From NCBI RefSeq assembly GCF_001634365.1, contig NZ_CP014578.1:4030001-4094000 (forward strand): a stretch of DNA of 64,000 nt, given 5' to 3'. The notes under the pieces were generated by a model, which saw only the letters and a list, made by a program, of their open reading frames with translations, ran no database searches and had not been told where the DNA came from. The position numbers and the translations under genes are program-made. This document shows, in pieces, positions 8,045-17,566 of the stretch. Origin of the DNA: Paraburkholderia phytofirmans OLGA172. Lineage in GTDB: Bacteria; Pseudomonadota; Gammaproteobacteria; Burkholderiales; Burkholderiaceae. Numbering within the stretch: the stretch's first letter is position 1; the number at the start of each line of letters is the position of its first letter.

Positions 8045-8860
8045 TCACCGGAATGCATTGATCCGGTCACGCGTTTCCATCGCGGCTTTCGCTGCGGCTT
8101 CAGCGAAATCATCGTCCTTGCCGGCGTAAATAATCGCCCGCGACGAGTTGATCAGCATGCCCGTGCCGTTCGCCGTACGGCCAGAGTTGACCGTCGCCTG
8201 AACATCGCCGCCTTGCGCGCCGATACCCGGAATCAGCAGCGGCATGTCGCCGACGATGCCACGCACCGCTTCGATCTCTTTCGGGAAGGTCGCGCCGACC
8301 ACGAGACCCAATTGGCCGCTCGCGTTCCACTTGTCCGCCGCCAGTTGTGCAACGACCTGATACAGCGGACGCCCGCCCGTCTCCAGAAACTGCAGATCCG
8401 AGCCGCCCGCGTTCGAAGTCCGGCACAACACAATCACGCCCTTGCCCGCGTGCGCCAGGTACGGCTCGATCGAGTCGAAACCCATATACGGATTCACCGT
8501 CACCGCATCGGCCTGATAGCGCTCGAACGCCTCGCGCGCGTACTGCTCGGCGGTGCTGCCGATGTCGCCGCGCTTCGCGTCCAGAATCACCGGCAAGCCC
8601 GGATGGTTCGCATGGATATGCGCGATCAGCTGCTCGAGTTGGTCTTCCGCGCGATGAGCGGCGAAGTACGCGATCTGCGGCTTGAACGACGACGCGTACG
8701 GCGCGGTCGCATCGACGATGGTGCGGCAGAAGTCGAAAATCGCTTCGGGACGGCCCGCGAGCGCGCCCGGGAATTTGCTGGGCTCGGGATCGAGGCCGAC
8801 GCACAGCAGCGAGTTCGTGCGCTGCCAGGCGTCGTTGAGTGTCTGGATGAAATTGGACAT
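8045..8860 (-). CDS. pyrF: Orotidine 5'-phosphate decarboxylase
   Basis: Last enzyme of UMP synthesis, decarboxylating OMP. The 271-residue length and the motif [23 protein letters not shown] mark the longer class 2 (type 2) PyrF found in actinobacteria and many betaproteobacteria; the K-x-x-D catalytic residues are in DAKRGD near residue 95. [14 protein letters not shown] near residue 19 and [11 protein letters not shown] near 210 fit as well. It is transcribed alone, convergent with the cupin gene. Confidence 0.96.
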   Translation of the reverse strand: MSNFIQTLNDAWQRTNSLLCVGLDPEPSKFPGALAGRPEAIFDFCRTIVDATAPYASSFKPQIAYFAAHRAEDQLEQLIAHIHANHPGLPVILDAKRGDIGSTAEQYAREAFERYQADAVTVNPYMGFDSIEPYLAHAGKGVIVLCRTSNAGGSDLQFLETGGRPLYQVVAQLAADKWNASGQLGLVVGATFPKEIEAVRGIVGDMPLLIPGIGAQGGDVQATVNSGRTANGTGMLINSSRAIIYAGKDDDFAEAAAKAAMETRDRINAFR

Positions 8861-8995
8861 GGTGAGCTCGCGGCGAGCCGATAACGGAAGAGGCGCGTAT
8901 TTTACCCGTCCTGTGCCGCAGCCCGCGGCCAGGCGTCATACCGGCTTGGGCCGGGGCGTGACGGGTGCGCCGTGCCGCTCCGCCCGGCTCGCCGG

Positions 8996-9970
8996 CTACT
9001 GCCGCCGCGACCCACGCGCACCCGGCATCGAGCGCAAACCGGTACGCTCGACGCTGAAGCGGAACATGCGCGTGAGGCACTCGCCGCGTTTCAGCATCGT
9101 CATGCCGTTCTCGCACGCGCCGCCCGCCAGATTCATCGCGTTGATCGGATGATCGACCGGCTCGAAGCAGAAGAAGTCTTCGCCCGGCGGCGTATACAGC
9201 ACGTAGTAGTCGGTGTCGGCGGCGATATTCAGCGACAGGCGCCGCTTCGGCCACACCACCGCCGCTTGCCCGCTCCAGCCCGTGAATGCGTGATTGACGA
9301 TGGCTTCCGGCAGCGGATACGCCACGCCGAATTGCCACGCGGGCGGTGCCGGCACGTGACGCACCGGCAGCCAGTCGCCGCCTGAGAGCCACAGGCCGCC
9401 GGCCGCCGCCGACAGTTCGGTGTCCGCGTCACGCACGAAAAAGGGATGCACGCCAAGCCCGAAAGGCAACGCCTCACGACCGGCATTTTCGATTTCCAGC
9501 GTGATGACGAGCGTGGGACCGTCCAGCGCATAGGTTTGCGTCGCGCGGAACGCATAGGGTTTGCCGTCATGGCGATCGAGCGTCAGACGGACATTCTCAC
9601 GGTCCGCCTCCGCGACCTGCCAGGCAGAGAGCCAACCGTCGCCATGAATCGGCAAGGGTTCGTCGGCGCGATTTTGCGGCACCTCGACACGCCGCCCCGC
9701 CACGTTGAAATGACCGCCGCCGATGCGGTTCGAATACGGCAGCAACGGATAGCAGGCCAGCTGGTTCGGCTGAGTATCGGCCGCGACGTGGCGGCAGCGC
9801 CGGAAAATCGGCGTGAGCGCGCCGTCGTTGCGCCAATCGAAACGGGTGACGCCACCGCCGAGCGTCGGCGCGACGTCGAGGCGCAAATGCGCGTTGGCAA
9901 GCGTGATGCACGCGAGCTCGCCGCCGCTTGTCTCGCCGAGCGCAACCGCCGACGTACTGGGGGTATTCAC
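8996..9970 (-). CDS. Aldose 1-epimerase family protein
   Basis: Predicted to interconvert the alpha and beta anomers of an aldose before oxidation. The 324 residues show the galactose mutarotase-like fold: YPLLPYSNRIGGGHFNVAGRRVEVP (substrate-binding Asn-Arg), PLPIHGDGWLSAWQV (active-site His near 130) and GLGVHPFF (second His near 200), then EDFFCFEPVDHPINAMN. It begins with GTG overlapping the stop of the upstream dehydrogenase (GTGA), so it is the last gene of the sugar island. In this setting it probably supplies the anomer used by that dehydrogenase. Confidence 0.88.
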   Translation of the reverse strand: MNTPSTSAVALGETSGGELACITLANAHLRLDVAPTLGGGVTRFDWRNDGALTPIFRRCRHVAADTQPNQLACYPLLPYSNRIGGGHFNVAGRRVEVPQNRADEPLPIHGDGWLSAWQVAEADRENVRLTLDRHDGKPYAFRATQTYALDGPTLVITLEIENAGREALPFGLGVHPFFVRDADTELSAAAGGLWLSGGDWLPVRHVPAPPAWQFGVAYPLPEAIVNHAFTGWSGQAAVVWPKRRLSLNIAADTDYYVLYTPPGEDFFCFEPVDHPINAMNLAGGACENGMTMLKRGECLTRMFRFSVERTGLRSMPGARGSRRQ

Positions 9971-10767
9971 GCCCAGCCTCCGTCGACAACGATGTCCTGC
10001 GCGGTGATCATCCTGCTGTCGTCGGCGGCGAGGAACAGCGCCATGCGGGCAAGATCGGCAGGTAGCAGTTCAGCGTCGATGCACTGGCCTTCCTTGATCG
10101 AGCGGCGGCCCGCGTCGTCGAGCCACAAACGCTTCTGTTTTTCGGTCATCACCCAACCCGGCACCAGCGTGTTGACGCGAATGTTGAAGTGACCGAGGTC
10201 GCGCGCGAGGCCACGCGTCAAACCCTGCACTGCCGATTTCGACATCACGTACACCGGATAGCCGCCGTTCTTCAGCATCCAGCTGATCGAGCCGAGGTTG
10301 ATGATCGAGCCGCTGTTGGCCGCTTTCATGTCTTCCATCACCGCTTGCGCCGCGAAGAACTGATGACGGATATTCACCGCGATGCCTGCGTCGAAAAACT
10401 CGCGCGTCACTTCACCAATCGTGTGGCGCTTGTCGTTCGCCGCGTTGTTCACCAGCACCTCAATCGGGCCGAGCGCAGCCTTCACGTCGGCGATCGCTTT
10501 CTGCAGCGCGTCGATGTCGGTCAGATCGCACGGCAAAAACAGCGGCTTGTGTTTCGAATCGCCGAGTTCGTCGGCAAGCGCTTCACCCGCGGTCGCATCG
10601 ATATCGAAGAACGCGACGCGCGCACCCTGCGCCGCGAAATGCTCGACGAACGATGCGCCGATACCGGTCGCGCCGCCCGTAATGAGCACGGTTCGGTCGA
10701 CAAGACTCGGATAGCGGGCAAACGCGTTGTCCGCGAGACGGTCGTTTGCATTGGCCGGAGACGACAT
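9967..10767 (-). CDS. SDR-family sugar 1-dehydrogenase (probably galactose/arabinose type)
   Basis: A 266-residue classical short-chain dehydrogenase: TGGATGIG nucleotide motif near residue 31, NNAAN near 115, catalytic Ser in LGSISW near 168 and Y-V-M-S-K near 183. Asp in FFDID after strand 2 suggests NAD preference. The N-terminal ARYPSLVDRTVLITGG resembles aldose 1-dehydrogenases. Position between araH and an aldose epimerase, together with dgoK and dgoA, suggests oxidation of D-galactose or L-arabinose to the lactone. The exact sugar is inferred from neighbours only. Confidence 0.8.
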   Translation of the reverse strand: MSSPANANDRLADNAFARYPSLVDRTVLITGGATGIGASFVEHFAAQGARVAFFDIDATAGEALADELGDSKHKPLFLPCDLTDIDALQKAIADVKAALGPIEVLVNNAANDKRHTIGEVTREFFDAGIAVNIRHQFFAAQAVMEDMKAANSGSIINLGSISWMLKNGGYPVYVMSKSAVQGLTRGLARDLGHFNIRVNTLVPGWVMTEKQKRLWLDDAGRRSIKEGQCIDAELLPADLARMALFLAADDSRMITAQDIVVDGGWA

Positions 10768-10819
10768 CGTTCGATTCCTTCTAGAGCAAAGTGAATAAGT
10801 CGCGGATCGAGCCGCGGGA

Positions 10820-11836
10820 TTAGTCCCGCGATCCGCGGTTCTTCAACTGATCGAGCAGCACAGCGGCGAGCAGAATCGCGCCACGCACGAGGTACTGATA
10901 GAACGCGTCGATGTTCATCAGGTTCATCACGTTCTCGACCGTACCCATGATCAGCACGCCGATCACGACACCGGAGATCGTCGCGCGGCCGCCGAGCAGC
11001 GACACGCCGCCCAACACGCAAGCCGAAATCACGTTCAGCTCGAAGCCTTCCGCCGCATTCGGCTGACCCGAAGTAATCCGCGAAGCCAGAATCACACCGG
11101 CCAGCGCAGTGACGGCGCCCTGAATCAGGAAGATATAAACGCGCGTGCGTTCGACATTGATACCGGCAAGACGCGAAGCTTCCGGATTACCGCCGATTGC
11201 CAGCGTATTGCGGCCGTACACGGTCTGATTGAGCATCACGCCGAACACGACGAAGCACAGCAGCGTGACCCAGATCGGCAGCGACACGCCGAAGAAGCTC
11301 AAGCCGCCCAGCGCGATAAACGTATCCGACGACACGCCCACGGCCTGCCCGTGCGACACGATAAAGCCGAGACCGCGAACGATTTCCATCGTCGCGAGCG
11401 TCGTGATCAGCGCGTTGATGCGCAGATACGCGATCACCGCGCCGTTGACGAATCCGATTACGGCGCCTGCCGCCACCGCGGCGACGATCGCGATGAACGT
11501 GTTACCGGTCGCGTTCAACACCATCGCGCACAGCACCCCCGCGAACGCGACCGTCGAACCCACCGACAAATCGAAATCGCGCGAGGCCAGACAGAACATC
11601 ATCGTGCACGCGACCATGCCGATCTGCGAGATCGACAGCGCGAGACCGAGCATGTTCTCGATCGAGAAGAAGTGATCGACCGTCAGCGACATCGTGATGA
11701 ACATCACGATGAAGATCAGAATCAGGCTGTACTCGGTGATCTGCTGCCACCATTTCGCCTTGTCGTTCGACTGCGGGATCAGCGCTTCGGCCGCGCCTTT
11801 GGCGGCTTGTTGCGCGAGGTTTTCTCTGGCTTGCAT
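10820..11836 (-). CDS. araH: L-arabinose-type ABC transporter permease
   Basis: Inner-membrane permease of a high-affinity sugar importer. The 338 residues show a polar N-terminus (1-28) and about ten hydrophobic helices; GLALSISQIGMVACTMMFCLASRDFDLSVGSTVAFAGV and GGNPEASRLAGINVERTRVYIFLIQG are signatures of the RbsC/AraH/XylH group. It follows araG with a 54-base gap and precedes the dehydrogenase by 52 bases, so it belongs to the same transcript. The AraH name rests on gene order and similarity to arabinose permeases; a related pentose or galactose would also fit. Confidence 0.88.
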   Translation of the reverse strand: MQARENLAQQAAKGAAEALIPQSNDKAKWWQQITEYSLILIFIVMFITMSLTVDHFFSIENMLGLALSISQIGMVACTMMFCLASRDFDLSVGSTVAFAGVLCAMVLNATGNTFIAIVAAVAAGAVIGFVNGAVIAYLRINALITTLATMEIVRGLGFIVSHGQAVGVSSDTFIALGGLSFFGVSLPIWVTLLCFVVFGVMLNQTVYGRNTLAIGGNPEASRLAGINVERTRVYIFLIQGAVTALAGVILASRITSGQPNAAEGFELNVISACVLGGVSLLGGRATISGVVIGVLIMGTVENVMNLMNIDAFYQYLVRGAILLAAVLLDQLKNRGSRD

Positions 11837-11890
11837 TTTGAAGACTCCTCCCGTTCCCCACGGGTTGCCGGACTTTCGTCCAGATAATGT

Positions 11891-13432
11891 TCAGGCCGCT
11901 TGCCCGGTGGCTGCGGTTCCGGCTCCCGGCAGTGCGGTCGAGCTTTGCGGCAACGCGAGGCTCAACACCGTTTGTTCCGTTGCTTCCTTGCGTGACAGTT
12001 CGCCGGAAATCCTGCCCTGACGCATCACGACGATCCGGTCGGACACGCCGAGCACTTCCGGCAATTCAGACGAAATCATCACGATCGCGCAGCCGCGTTC
12101 GGCAAGCTGATAAATCACGTTATAGATCTCGTGCTTCGCGCCGACGTCGATCCCGCGCGTCGGTTCGTCGAGAATCACCACCTTCAGGTCAGGCTCGGCC
12201 AGCCAGCGCGACAGAATCGCCTTCTGCTGGTTGCCGCCCGACAGAAAGCGAATCTTCTGCCGGCGGCTCGGCGTCTTGATCTTCAGCAGCTTGATAAAGC
12301 GGTCGGCGGTTTCCGCTTCCTTCTTGCGGTCGAGGAACATCCCCGCGCGCAGATAGTGACGGCGGCAACTGATATTGATGTTCTCCGACACGGTCGCCAT
12401 TGCGACGATGCCTTCTTCCTTGCGGTCTTCCGGGCACAGCACGATGCCGTGCCTGATCGCCTCACCCGCACTGCGCACCTTGATCGGCTTGCCATCGAGC
12501 ACGATTTCGCCGCCCTTCTTGTGATCGGCGCCGTACACGAGGTGCATCAGTTCGCTACGTCCTGCGCCCACCAGACCGAAGAAGCCGACGATCTCGCCAC
12601 GGCGCACTTCGAAGCTGGCCGGCTGAGCGAGCGCATGGCCTTCGATCGCTTTCGCCGCGAAGCGCACGTCGCCCAACGGACGCGCTGAATAGTTGTAGAT
12701 ATCGGCGATTTCACGTCCAACCATCTCGCTCACGATGGTGTCGCGCGACACGCCTCCGAGCGTCGGATGCGAGGCGATCTTGCGGCCGTCGCGGAAGATC
12801 GTGCAGGCGTCGCACAACTCGTAAATCTCGTCCATGCGGTGCGAGATATAGATCATCGCGCGGTTGTCGGCACGCAGATCGCGCACCAGCTTGAACAGCA
12901 CTTCGGTCTCGCGATGCGACAGCGAGCTGGTCGGTTCATCCAGTGCGATCACGCGCGCGTTGCGCAGCAACGCCTTGCAGATTTCGACCATCTGCCGTTG
13001 CGCGATCGAGAGTTTGCGCAGCTTCGCGTTGGGATCGAGCGCCACGCCCATCGCTTCGAGGCGTTCACGCACGAAGCGCTTGGCTTCGCGCTTGTTGACC
13101 CAGCCGAGTGAATTCGGCAACTGGCCGAGCAGCAGGTTTTCCGCGACCGTCAGATCGGGCACGTATTGCAGTTCCTGGTGAATCACCGCGATCCCCGCCG
13201 CGATCGACGCCGCCGCGCTCGCAAAGCGCACCTCGTTGCCGTCGATCATCACGCGGCCGGAGTCGGGCTGATATTCACCGCCGAGAATCTTCAGCAGGGT
13301 CGATTTCCCTGCGCCGTTTTCGCCCATCAGGCCATGCACCTGGCCGACGTTGACGTCGAAGGACACACCGTCGAGCGCGCGCACGCCTGGAAAGACTTTG
13401 CCGATATTGTCAAAACGTAGCGTCGCTGACAC
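11891..13432 (-). CDS. araG: L-arabinose-type ABC transporter ATP-binding protein
   Basis: Duplicated ATPase of the sugar importer, 513 residues from the chosen start. The first half has GENGAGKST Walker [16 protein letters not shown] signature and [11 protein letters not shown]alker B; the second half has the degenerate [10 protein letters not shown] and then [16 protein letters not shown] and [14 protein letters not shown] start at the GTG at 13432 ([16 protein letters not shown]) because GGGAGGCG lies just upstream; the longer frame to 13489 reads into a repeated palindrome and would give a spurious 19-residue N-terminus. E. coli AraG has 504 residues. Located between araF and araH. Confidence 0.92.
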   Translation of the reverse strand: MSATLRFDNIGKVFPGVRALDGVSFDVNVGQVHGLMGENGAGKSTLLKILGGEYQPDSGRVMIDGNEVRFASAAASIAAGIAVIHQELQYVPDLTVAENLLLGQLPNSLGWVNKREAKRFVRERLEAMGVALDPNAKLRKLSIAQRQMVEICKALLRNARVIALDEPTSSLSHRETEVLFKLVRDLRADNRAMIYISHRMDEIYELCDACTIFRDGRKIASHPTLGGVSRDTIVSEMVGREIADIYNYSARPLGDVRFAAKAIEGHALAQPASFEVRRGEIVGFFGLVGAGRSELMHLVYGADHKKGGEIVLDGKPIKVRSAGEAIRHGIVLCPEDRKEEGIVAMATVSENINISCRRHYLRAGMFLDRKKEAETADRFIKLLKIKTPSRRQKIRFLSGGNQQKAILSRWLAEPDLKVVILDEPTRGIDVGAKHEIYNVIYQLAERGCAIVMISSELPEVLGVSDRIVVMRQGRISGELSRKEATEQTVLSLALPQSSTALPGAGTAATGQAA

Positions 13433-13447
13433 TTCGCCTCCCGTGTC

Positions 13448-13481
13448 GACGGGAGTTAGCGCTTTAGCGCTTACTCCCGTC
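13448..13481. repeat. REP-like palindrome, copy 1
   Basis: GACGGGAGTTA, central GCGCTTTAGCGC, TTACTCCCGTC form a long hairpin. Closely related copies lie at 13498-13529 and 33837-33870, each next to GTCGAC, and copies 1 and 3 are followed by CCCAT. The 5' end of the araG frame runs into it. Confidence 0.85.
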
Positions 13482-13497
13482 CCATACAAAGTTGTCG

Positions 13498-13529
13498 ACC
13501 GGAGTTAGCGCTTTAGCGCGCTACTCCGA
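13498..13529. repeat. REP-like palindrome, copy 2
   Basis: ACCGGAGTTAGCGC, TTTA, GCGCGCTACTCCG: the same core as copy 1, 17 bases away and in the same orientation. The pair fills much of the gap between araF and araG and may affect relative expression of the two genes. Confidence 0.8.
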
Positions 13530-13610
13530 TATTGCTGCTGCCGGTGCGTCCACTCCATGGACAATGACGCACCGGCCGTTCATTTCACTGCACCGCGGCA
13601 AAACAGCGGC

Positions 13611-14606
13611 TTATTTCGATGCGAGGCCCATCTTCTCGCGCACTTCACCCACGTTGTCGCGCGTGGCCAGCATGCCGGTCGTCAGCGTGAGCATCGGCGG
13701 TTCCTTGCCTTGCGTGATCCAGTCGTACATCAGCGTCGAGGTTTCTTCGCCGTGACGCTTCGGGCTGATGATGACCGTGCCGTAGAAGCCGGTCGGCGAC
13801 GGCTTCTTGAACTCGTTCAATGCCGAGTCCGAACCACCGATGCCAATACCGATCATGTTGTCCGCCTTGAAGCCGCGGCCTTCCGCTGCGCGCACCGCAC
13901 CGAGCACGGCTTCGTCGTTCAGACCGTAAGCGACCCAGTGCTTGAAATTCGGGTTCTTGGTGAGCGCAATGTTGGCGGCATTGAAGGCGTTTTCCGTGTC
14001 CGTCTTCGCTTGCGGCGCGGCGACGATGTTCGCCTTCGGGAAACCGGCGGCGACGAGCGCGTCGGTTGCACCGGTGGTGCGGTCAACCGCGGTGGGCAAC
14101 TGGTTGTAGGTCACGTCGATCGCGCCGACGTCCTTCATGTCCCAGCCGCGCTTCTTGATTTCCGCAGCCAGGCCGTCGCCCACTTGCTTGCCGATGTTAT
14201 AGGCCGAGATGCCCATATGCGGCACCGATGCGATCGGCTTGCCCGCGCCGTCGACGAGGCGGTCGTCGACCGTCATCATCTTCAGGCCGTCGGCCTTGGC
14301 TTTGGCGACGATGCCCGGTCCGAGCTTGACGTCAGGGGTGCAGATCACAAACCCTTGCGCTTTCTGAGCCGACAGGTTGTCGATGGCGCTCATCACCTTC
14401 TCGCCCGAGGGCGCGCCGATCTTGACCAGCGTGAAGCCCTTCTCCTTGGCGGCGATTTCCGCGAACTTCCATTCGTCCTGGAACCATGGCTCTTCCGGCT
14501 GCTTCACGAGAAAGCCGATCTTGACCGGATCCGCGGCTTGCGCCACCGGTGCGTTGAAGAGCACACCCGCCGCTGCTGCCAGCGTGAGGAAAATTCTTCG
14601 ATTCAT
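13611..14606 (-). CDS. araF: L-arabinose-type periplasmic binding protein
   Basis: Periplasmic sugar-binding component of the importer; 331 residues against 329 for E. coli AraF. Residues 1-25 form a signal peptide (MNRRIFLTLAAAAGVLFNAPVAQAA). The mature protein has KIGFLVKQPEEPWFQDEWKF, IDNLSAQKAQGFVICTPDVKLGP, MMTVDDRLVD and YGLNDEAVLGAVRAAE, all AraF-like, including the segment rich in acidic and aromatic residues near the sugar site. It is the first gene of the araF-araG-araH-dehydrogenase-epimerase unit, with a 234-base upstream gap that should hold its promoter. Whether the ligand is arabinose, galactose or both cannot be decided here. Confidence 0.92.
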   Translation of the reverse strand: MNRRIFLTLAAAAGVLFNAPVAQAADPVKIGFLVKQPEEPWFQDEWKFAEIAAKEKGFTLVKIGAPSGEKVMSAIDNLSAQKAQGFVICTPDVKLGPGIVAKAKADGLKMMTVDDRLVDGAGKPIASVPHMGISAYNIGKQVGDGLAAEIKKRGWDMKDVGAIDVTYNQLPTAVDRTTGATDALVAAGFPKANIVAAPQAKTDTENAFNAANIALTKNPNFKHWVAYGLNDEAVLGAVRAAEGRGFKADNMIGIGIGGSDSALNEFKKPSPTGFYGTVIISPKRHGEETSTLMYDWITQGKEPPMLTLTTGMLATRDNVGEVREKMGLASK

Positions 14607-14840
14607 GATGCGTGTCTCCTGACTAATTGATACGAGAAGGTGTCGGCCGCGTCTTCTTGTACCGGTTGTGACACACGCGGCCAGCGCGTCGTCCGGCGAA
14701 ACCTGGCTACCAGTTATTACTCGTTCTTGCTGCCGGTCCTGCTTCCTGTTGCGTGCTGCTCAACCGTAGCTGGACGCCGCAGCTAATTCCTTGCCGTAGC
14801 GCCTTGCGTTACGGACCCGATCCGCTGGCCGACATTACGT

Positions 14841-15791
14841 TCAGTCGTGATACAGCGCCGAGCGGCCGCCATCCACGGTGATGCAGGTGGCGTTGATGAA
14901 CGGTGCTTCATCCGAGGCGAGAAACACCGCCGTCATCGCCACTTCTTCCGGGCGGCCGATGCGCTTCATCGGTTGCAGATCGAGCGTCGCCTGTTTCGCT
15001 GCGGCCGGATCGGCTTGTTCGTTCCACCAGTCGTGCGTCAATTGCGTTTCGATGTATCCTGGCGCGATCGCGTTGACCCGCACGTTGCGCGGCGCGTATT
15101 CGATGCCGAGCGCACGCGTCAATCCGAGCACGCCGTGCTTCGCCACCGGGTATGGAAAACATCCCGGGATGATCTTGAATGCATGCGTCGACGCGATATT
15201 CACAATGCTGCCCGCCCCGCGTTCGATCATGCCCGGCAACACCGCGCGACACCCGTTCCATACGCCGTCGAGATCGACCGCGAAGCAACGGCGCCAGTCG
15301 TCGTCGGTCATCGTCAGCGGGTCGCAGAACACGTTGATGCCGGCGTTGTTGACCAGCACATCGAGCGCGCCAAACGCGTGTTCCGCCTCGCTCACCGCGT
15401 GCTGAACCGAAGCTGACTGCGTCACATCGGTTTGCACCGCGAGCACTTTTGCTCCGCTGGATCCGTGCGGTGCACGCGCGTCATCTGCACCTGCACCTGC
15501 ACCTGCACCTGCACTGGCACTGGCACTGGCACTGGCACCTGCACCTGCACCTGCACCTGCACCGGCACCGGCACCTGCACCTGCACCGGCATCTGCAGAT
15601 GCATCTGCATCTTCATCTGCACTGGCACCGAGCGCGGCCCGAATTTCGCGCGCGGTGCGCTCGGCCGTTTCGATATCCAGCTCCGCGAGTACGACCGCCG
15701 CGCCCTCGCGCGCAAAGGCGAACGCGATCGCCGCACCGATGCCGCGCCCGGCACCGGTGATCAACGCGACTTTGCCGGCGAGCCGTTTCAT
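14841..15791 (-). CDS. SDR-family dehydrogenase with low-complexity insertion
   Basis: Classical short-chain dehydrogenase of 316 residues, about 60 longer than usual. TGAGRGIG near residue 13, NNAG near 140, catalytic Ser in NIASTH near 192 and Y-P-V-A-K near 205 are intact. Residues about 54-103, between the second helix and third strand of the Rossmann fold, are a run of Ala/Gly/Ser/Asp encoded by a hexanucleotide repeat at 15483-15629; the fold resumes with KVLAVQTDVTQ. The start at 15791 (MKRLAGKVALITG) overlaps the dgoA stop (ATGA). Substrate is probably a sugar or sugar acid, from its place after dgoK and dgoA. The insert may be a surface loop that does not abolish activity. Confidence 0.85.
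   Translation of the reverse strand: MKRLAGKVALITGAGRGIGAAIAFAFAREGAAVVLAELDIETAERTAREIRAALGASADEDADASADAGAGAGAGAGAGAGAGAGASASASASAGAGAGAGADDARAPHGSSGAKVLAVQTDVTQSASVQHAVSEAEHAFGALDVLVNNAGINVFCDPLTMTDDDWRRCFAVDLDGVWNGCRAVLPGMIERGAGSIVNIASTHAFKIIPGCFPYPVAKHGVLGLTRALGIEYAPRNVRVNAIAPGYIETQLTHDWWNEQADPAAAKQATLDLQPMKRIGRPEEVAMTAVFLASDEAPFINATCITVDGGRSALYHD
15483..15629. repeat. Hexanucleotide simple-sequence repeat inside a dehydrogenase gene
   Basis: About 147 bases of six-base units, mainly GCACCT, GCACTG, GCACCG and GCATCT on the plus strand, coding Ala-Gly, Ala-Ser and Ala-Asp dipeptides on the minus strand. The unit is a multiple of three, so changes in copy number keep the frame. Confidence 0.95.
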
Positions 15792-16468
15792 TTCTTCGCG
15801 CCTGCTCGGGCGATGCGCAACCCGTTGATGAACGCCTTCGCATGCGAGGCCGTCGCCGCCACGCTCTGCCCCGGCTTGTACAGCGCCGAGCCGAGGCCGA
15901 AACCGTTCGCGCCGGCACTCAGAAACGGTCCCATGTTGTCCGGCGTGATCCCACCGACCGGCACCAGCGGCACTTCCGCCGCGATCACCGCGCGCCACGC
16001 CTTCACAACCTGGCAGCCGAGTTGTTCCGCAGGGAACATCTTCAGCACATCCGCGCCGTTTTTCAGCGCGATGAAGGCTTCGTTCGGCGTCGCCACGCCC
16101 GGTGCGCAGGCCATGCCTTGCACTTTCGCGGCGCCGACGACCTCCGGGTCGCTATGCGGCATCACGATCAATTCGCCACCCGCCGACTTCACGTCGTCGA
16201 CAAAGCTCGCATGCAGCACCGTGCCCGCACCGACGATCGCATCGGCCGGCAACACCTTGCGGATCGCCGCGATGCTGTCGAACGGCTGCGGCGAATTCAA
16301 CGGCACTTCGACGATGCGAAAACCGGCCTCGTACAGCGCCAGACCGTGCTCGGCGGCATCCGCGGGTGTCACACCGCGCATGATCGCGATCAGTGGACAG
16401 ACCTCGAACGCCGCGATCAGACCCGCGTGCGGCATGTACGGGGCGGCCAGATTGATGTGAGGTTGCAT
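15788..16468 (-). CDS. dgoA: 2-dehydro-3-deoxy-6-phosphogalactonate aldolase
   Basis: Cleaves KDPGal to pyruvate and glyceraldehyde 3-phosphate, the last step of galactonate breakdown. The 226-residue class I aldolase has LIAIMRGVTPADAAEHG near residue 30, GAGTVLHASFVDD near 78, and VLKMFPAEQLG near 140 with the Schiff-base lysine. KDPG aldolase (eda) is the close alternative, but the neighbouring 2-dehydro-3-deoxygalactonokinase gene favours DgoA. It overlaps the downstream dehydrogenase start and follows dgoK by 36 bases. Confidence 0.9.
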   Translation of the reverse strand: MQPHINLAAPYMPHAGLIAAFEVCPLIAIMRGVTPADAAEHGLALYEAGFRIVEVPLNSPQPFDSIAAIRKVLPADAIVGAGTVLHASFVDDVKSAGGELIVMPHSDPEVVGAAKVQGMACAPGVATPNEAFIALKNGADVLKMFPAEQLGCQVVKAWRAVIAAEVPLVPVGGITPDNMGPFLSAGANGFGLGSALYKPGQSVAATASHAKAFINGLRIARAGAKK

Positions 16469-16504
16469 GTCGGTTCCTTGTTTCGTGAGCGGCGGCGCTT
16501 CGCG

Positions 16505-17566
16505 TTAGCCGGCGTGCACCGCTTGGGGCGCGGGATTGACAAGCCCCGCCTGGGTGGCGACGCGCCACAGGCCGCGCTCGGTGGCGTGCTTCACCAGCTC
16601 CGCGTGAGTGCAGCCAAATTGCGCAAGCGCCACGCGATAGCGCTCGCACAGCGCTTCATTGCCGATCAGGCGCAAGTGCTGCCCGGCGAGCGAGTTTTGC
16701 TGTTGCGTGAGCAAGGCTTCGAGACCGCCCAGTTCGTGCCCGATCAGCAAGCCCGACAGATAGTCCGGCTGCTGTTCGCGCGAAAGTTGTCCGGTGAGCC
16801 CAAGCGTGCGAGCGCTGAATACCGTGGCCAGCATTCCCGCCTGACCTTTGTCGCGGGCGATCTTCACGCCGCGCAGGAATGCATCGGTGTCCGGACGATC
16901 CGGCGTGACCATCGTGCGGCCGAGGATGGTGTGCTCGCGCAATGCCGCGAACACTTCACCGGTCATGAAAGTATGGAAACGTTCGATGCGGCCCGCCTGC
17001 ACGACGGCCCATTTCGCGTGGGTACCCGGCAAACCGATCAGCGCACGCTTGCCGCCCTCCACGGCGCCGGTCTCCTGACCGAGTGCACCGAAGATCTGTG
17101 TTTCTTCGCCGCGCATCACATTCGGCAGGTCGCCGCGCTGCAGGACGCCTGGCACGATGTGCAGCGTCGCGCCGCAGGCAGCTTTGACGCGCACGATGCC
17201 GGCCACCAGCGCATTGGCATTCGCCGGTGCCTCGACATACGGTGCGTCGACCCAGCCTTGCGCGCTGCCGACCATGCCGGCCGCGATCACCGGCACAGCG
17301 GGCGCCTGTTTCAGCCAGGCGCCGCACGCGTCGTCGAAAGCGGCGTCGAAGCCGCCTTGCTCGACGTCGCTACTCGGCAAATTCATGATGCCGGCCGTCG
17401 ACGCCCGCGTCGCCAGCACTTCGCCGGCCGCGTCGTACAGATATGCGCGCAGCGACGTCGTACCCCAGTCGAGCGCAATGAGCGCTGCGTGCTGGATGCC
17501 GGCGTCGGCGGCCGCGGCAGGGTTCACTGGATTGACCGCTCGCGTGCGAGAACCCGCTTGCTTCAT
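16505..17566 (-). CDS. dgoK: 2-dehydro-3-deoxygalactonokinase
   Basis: Phosphorylates 2-dehydro-3-deoxygalactonate to the substrate of DgoA. The 353 residues carry the actin/hexokinase-like fold: ALIALDWGTTSLRAYLYD near residue 27, AAGMVGSAQGWVDAPYVEAPA near 98 and GLPGTHAKWAVVQAGRI near 178, all typical of DgoK. The start ATG overlaps the iclR stop (ATGA), so the regulator and kinase are translationally coupled. The N-terminal 20 residues before the fold are polar. Confidence 0.93.
   Translation of the reverse strand: MKQAGSRTRAVNPVNPAAAADAGIQHAALIALDWGTTSLRAYLYDAAGEVLATRASTAGIMNLPSSDVEQGGFDAAFDDACGAWLKQAPAVPVIAAGMVGSAQGWVDAPYVEAPANANALVAGIVRVKAACGATLHIVPGVLQRGDLPNVMRGEETQIFGALGQETGAVEGGKRALIGLPGTHAKWAVVQAGRIERFHTFMTGEVFAALREHTILGRTMVTPDRPDTDAFLRGVKIARDKGQAGMLATVFSARTLGLTGQLSREQQPDYLSGLLIGHELGGLEALLTQQQNSLAGQHLRLIGNEALCERYRVALAQFGCTHAELVKHATERGLWRVATQAGLVNPAPQAVHAG

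Noticed and set aside
15483..15629. Direct repeats considered as CRISPR
   Set aside because: Units are only six bases with no spacers, and they lie in frame inside a coding sequence.
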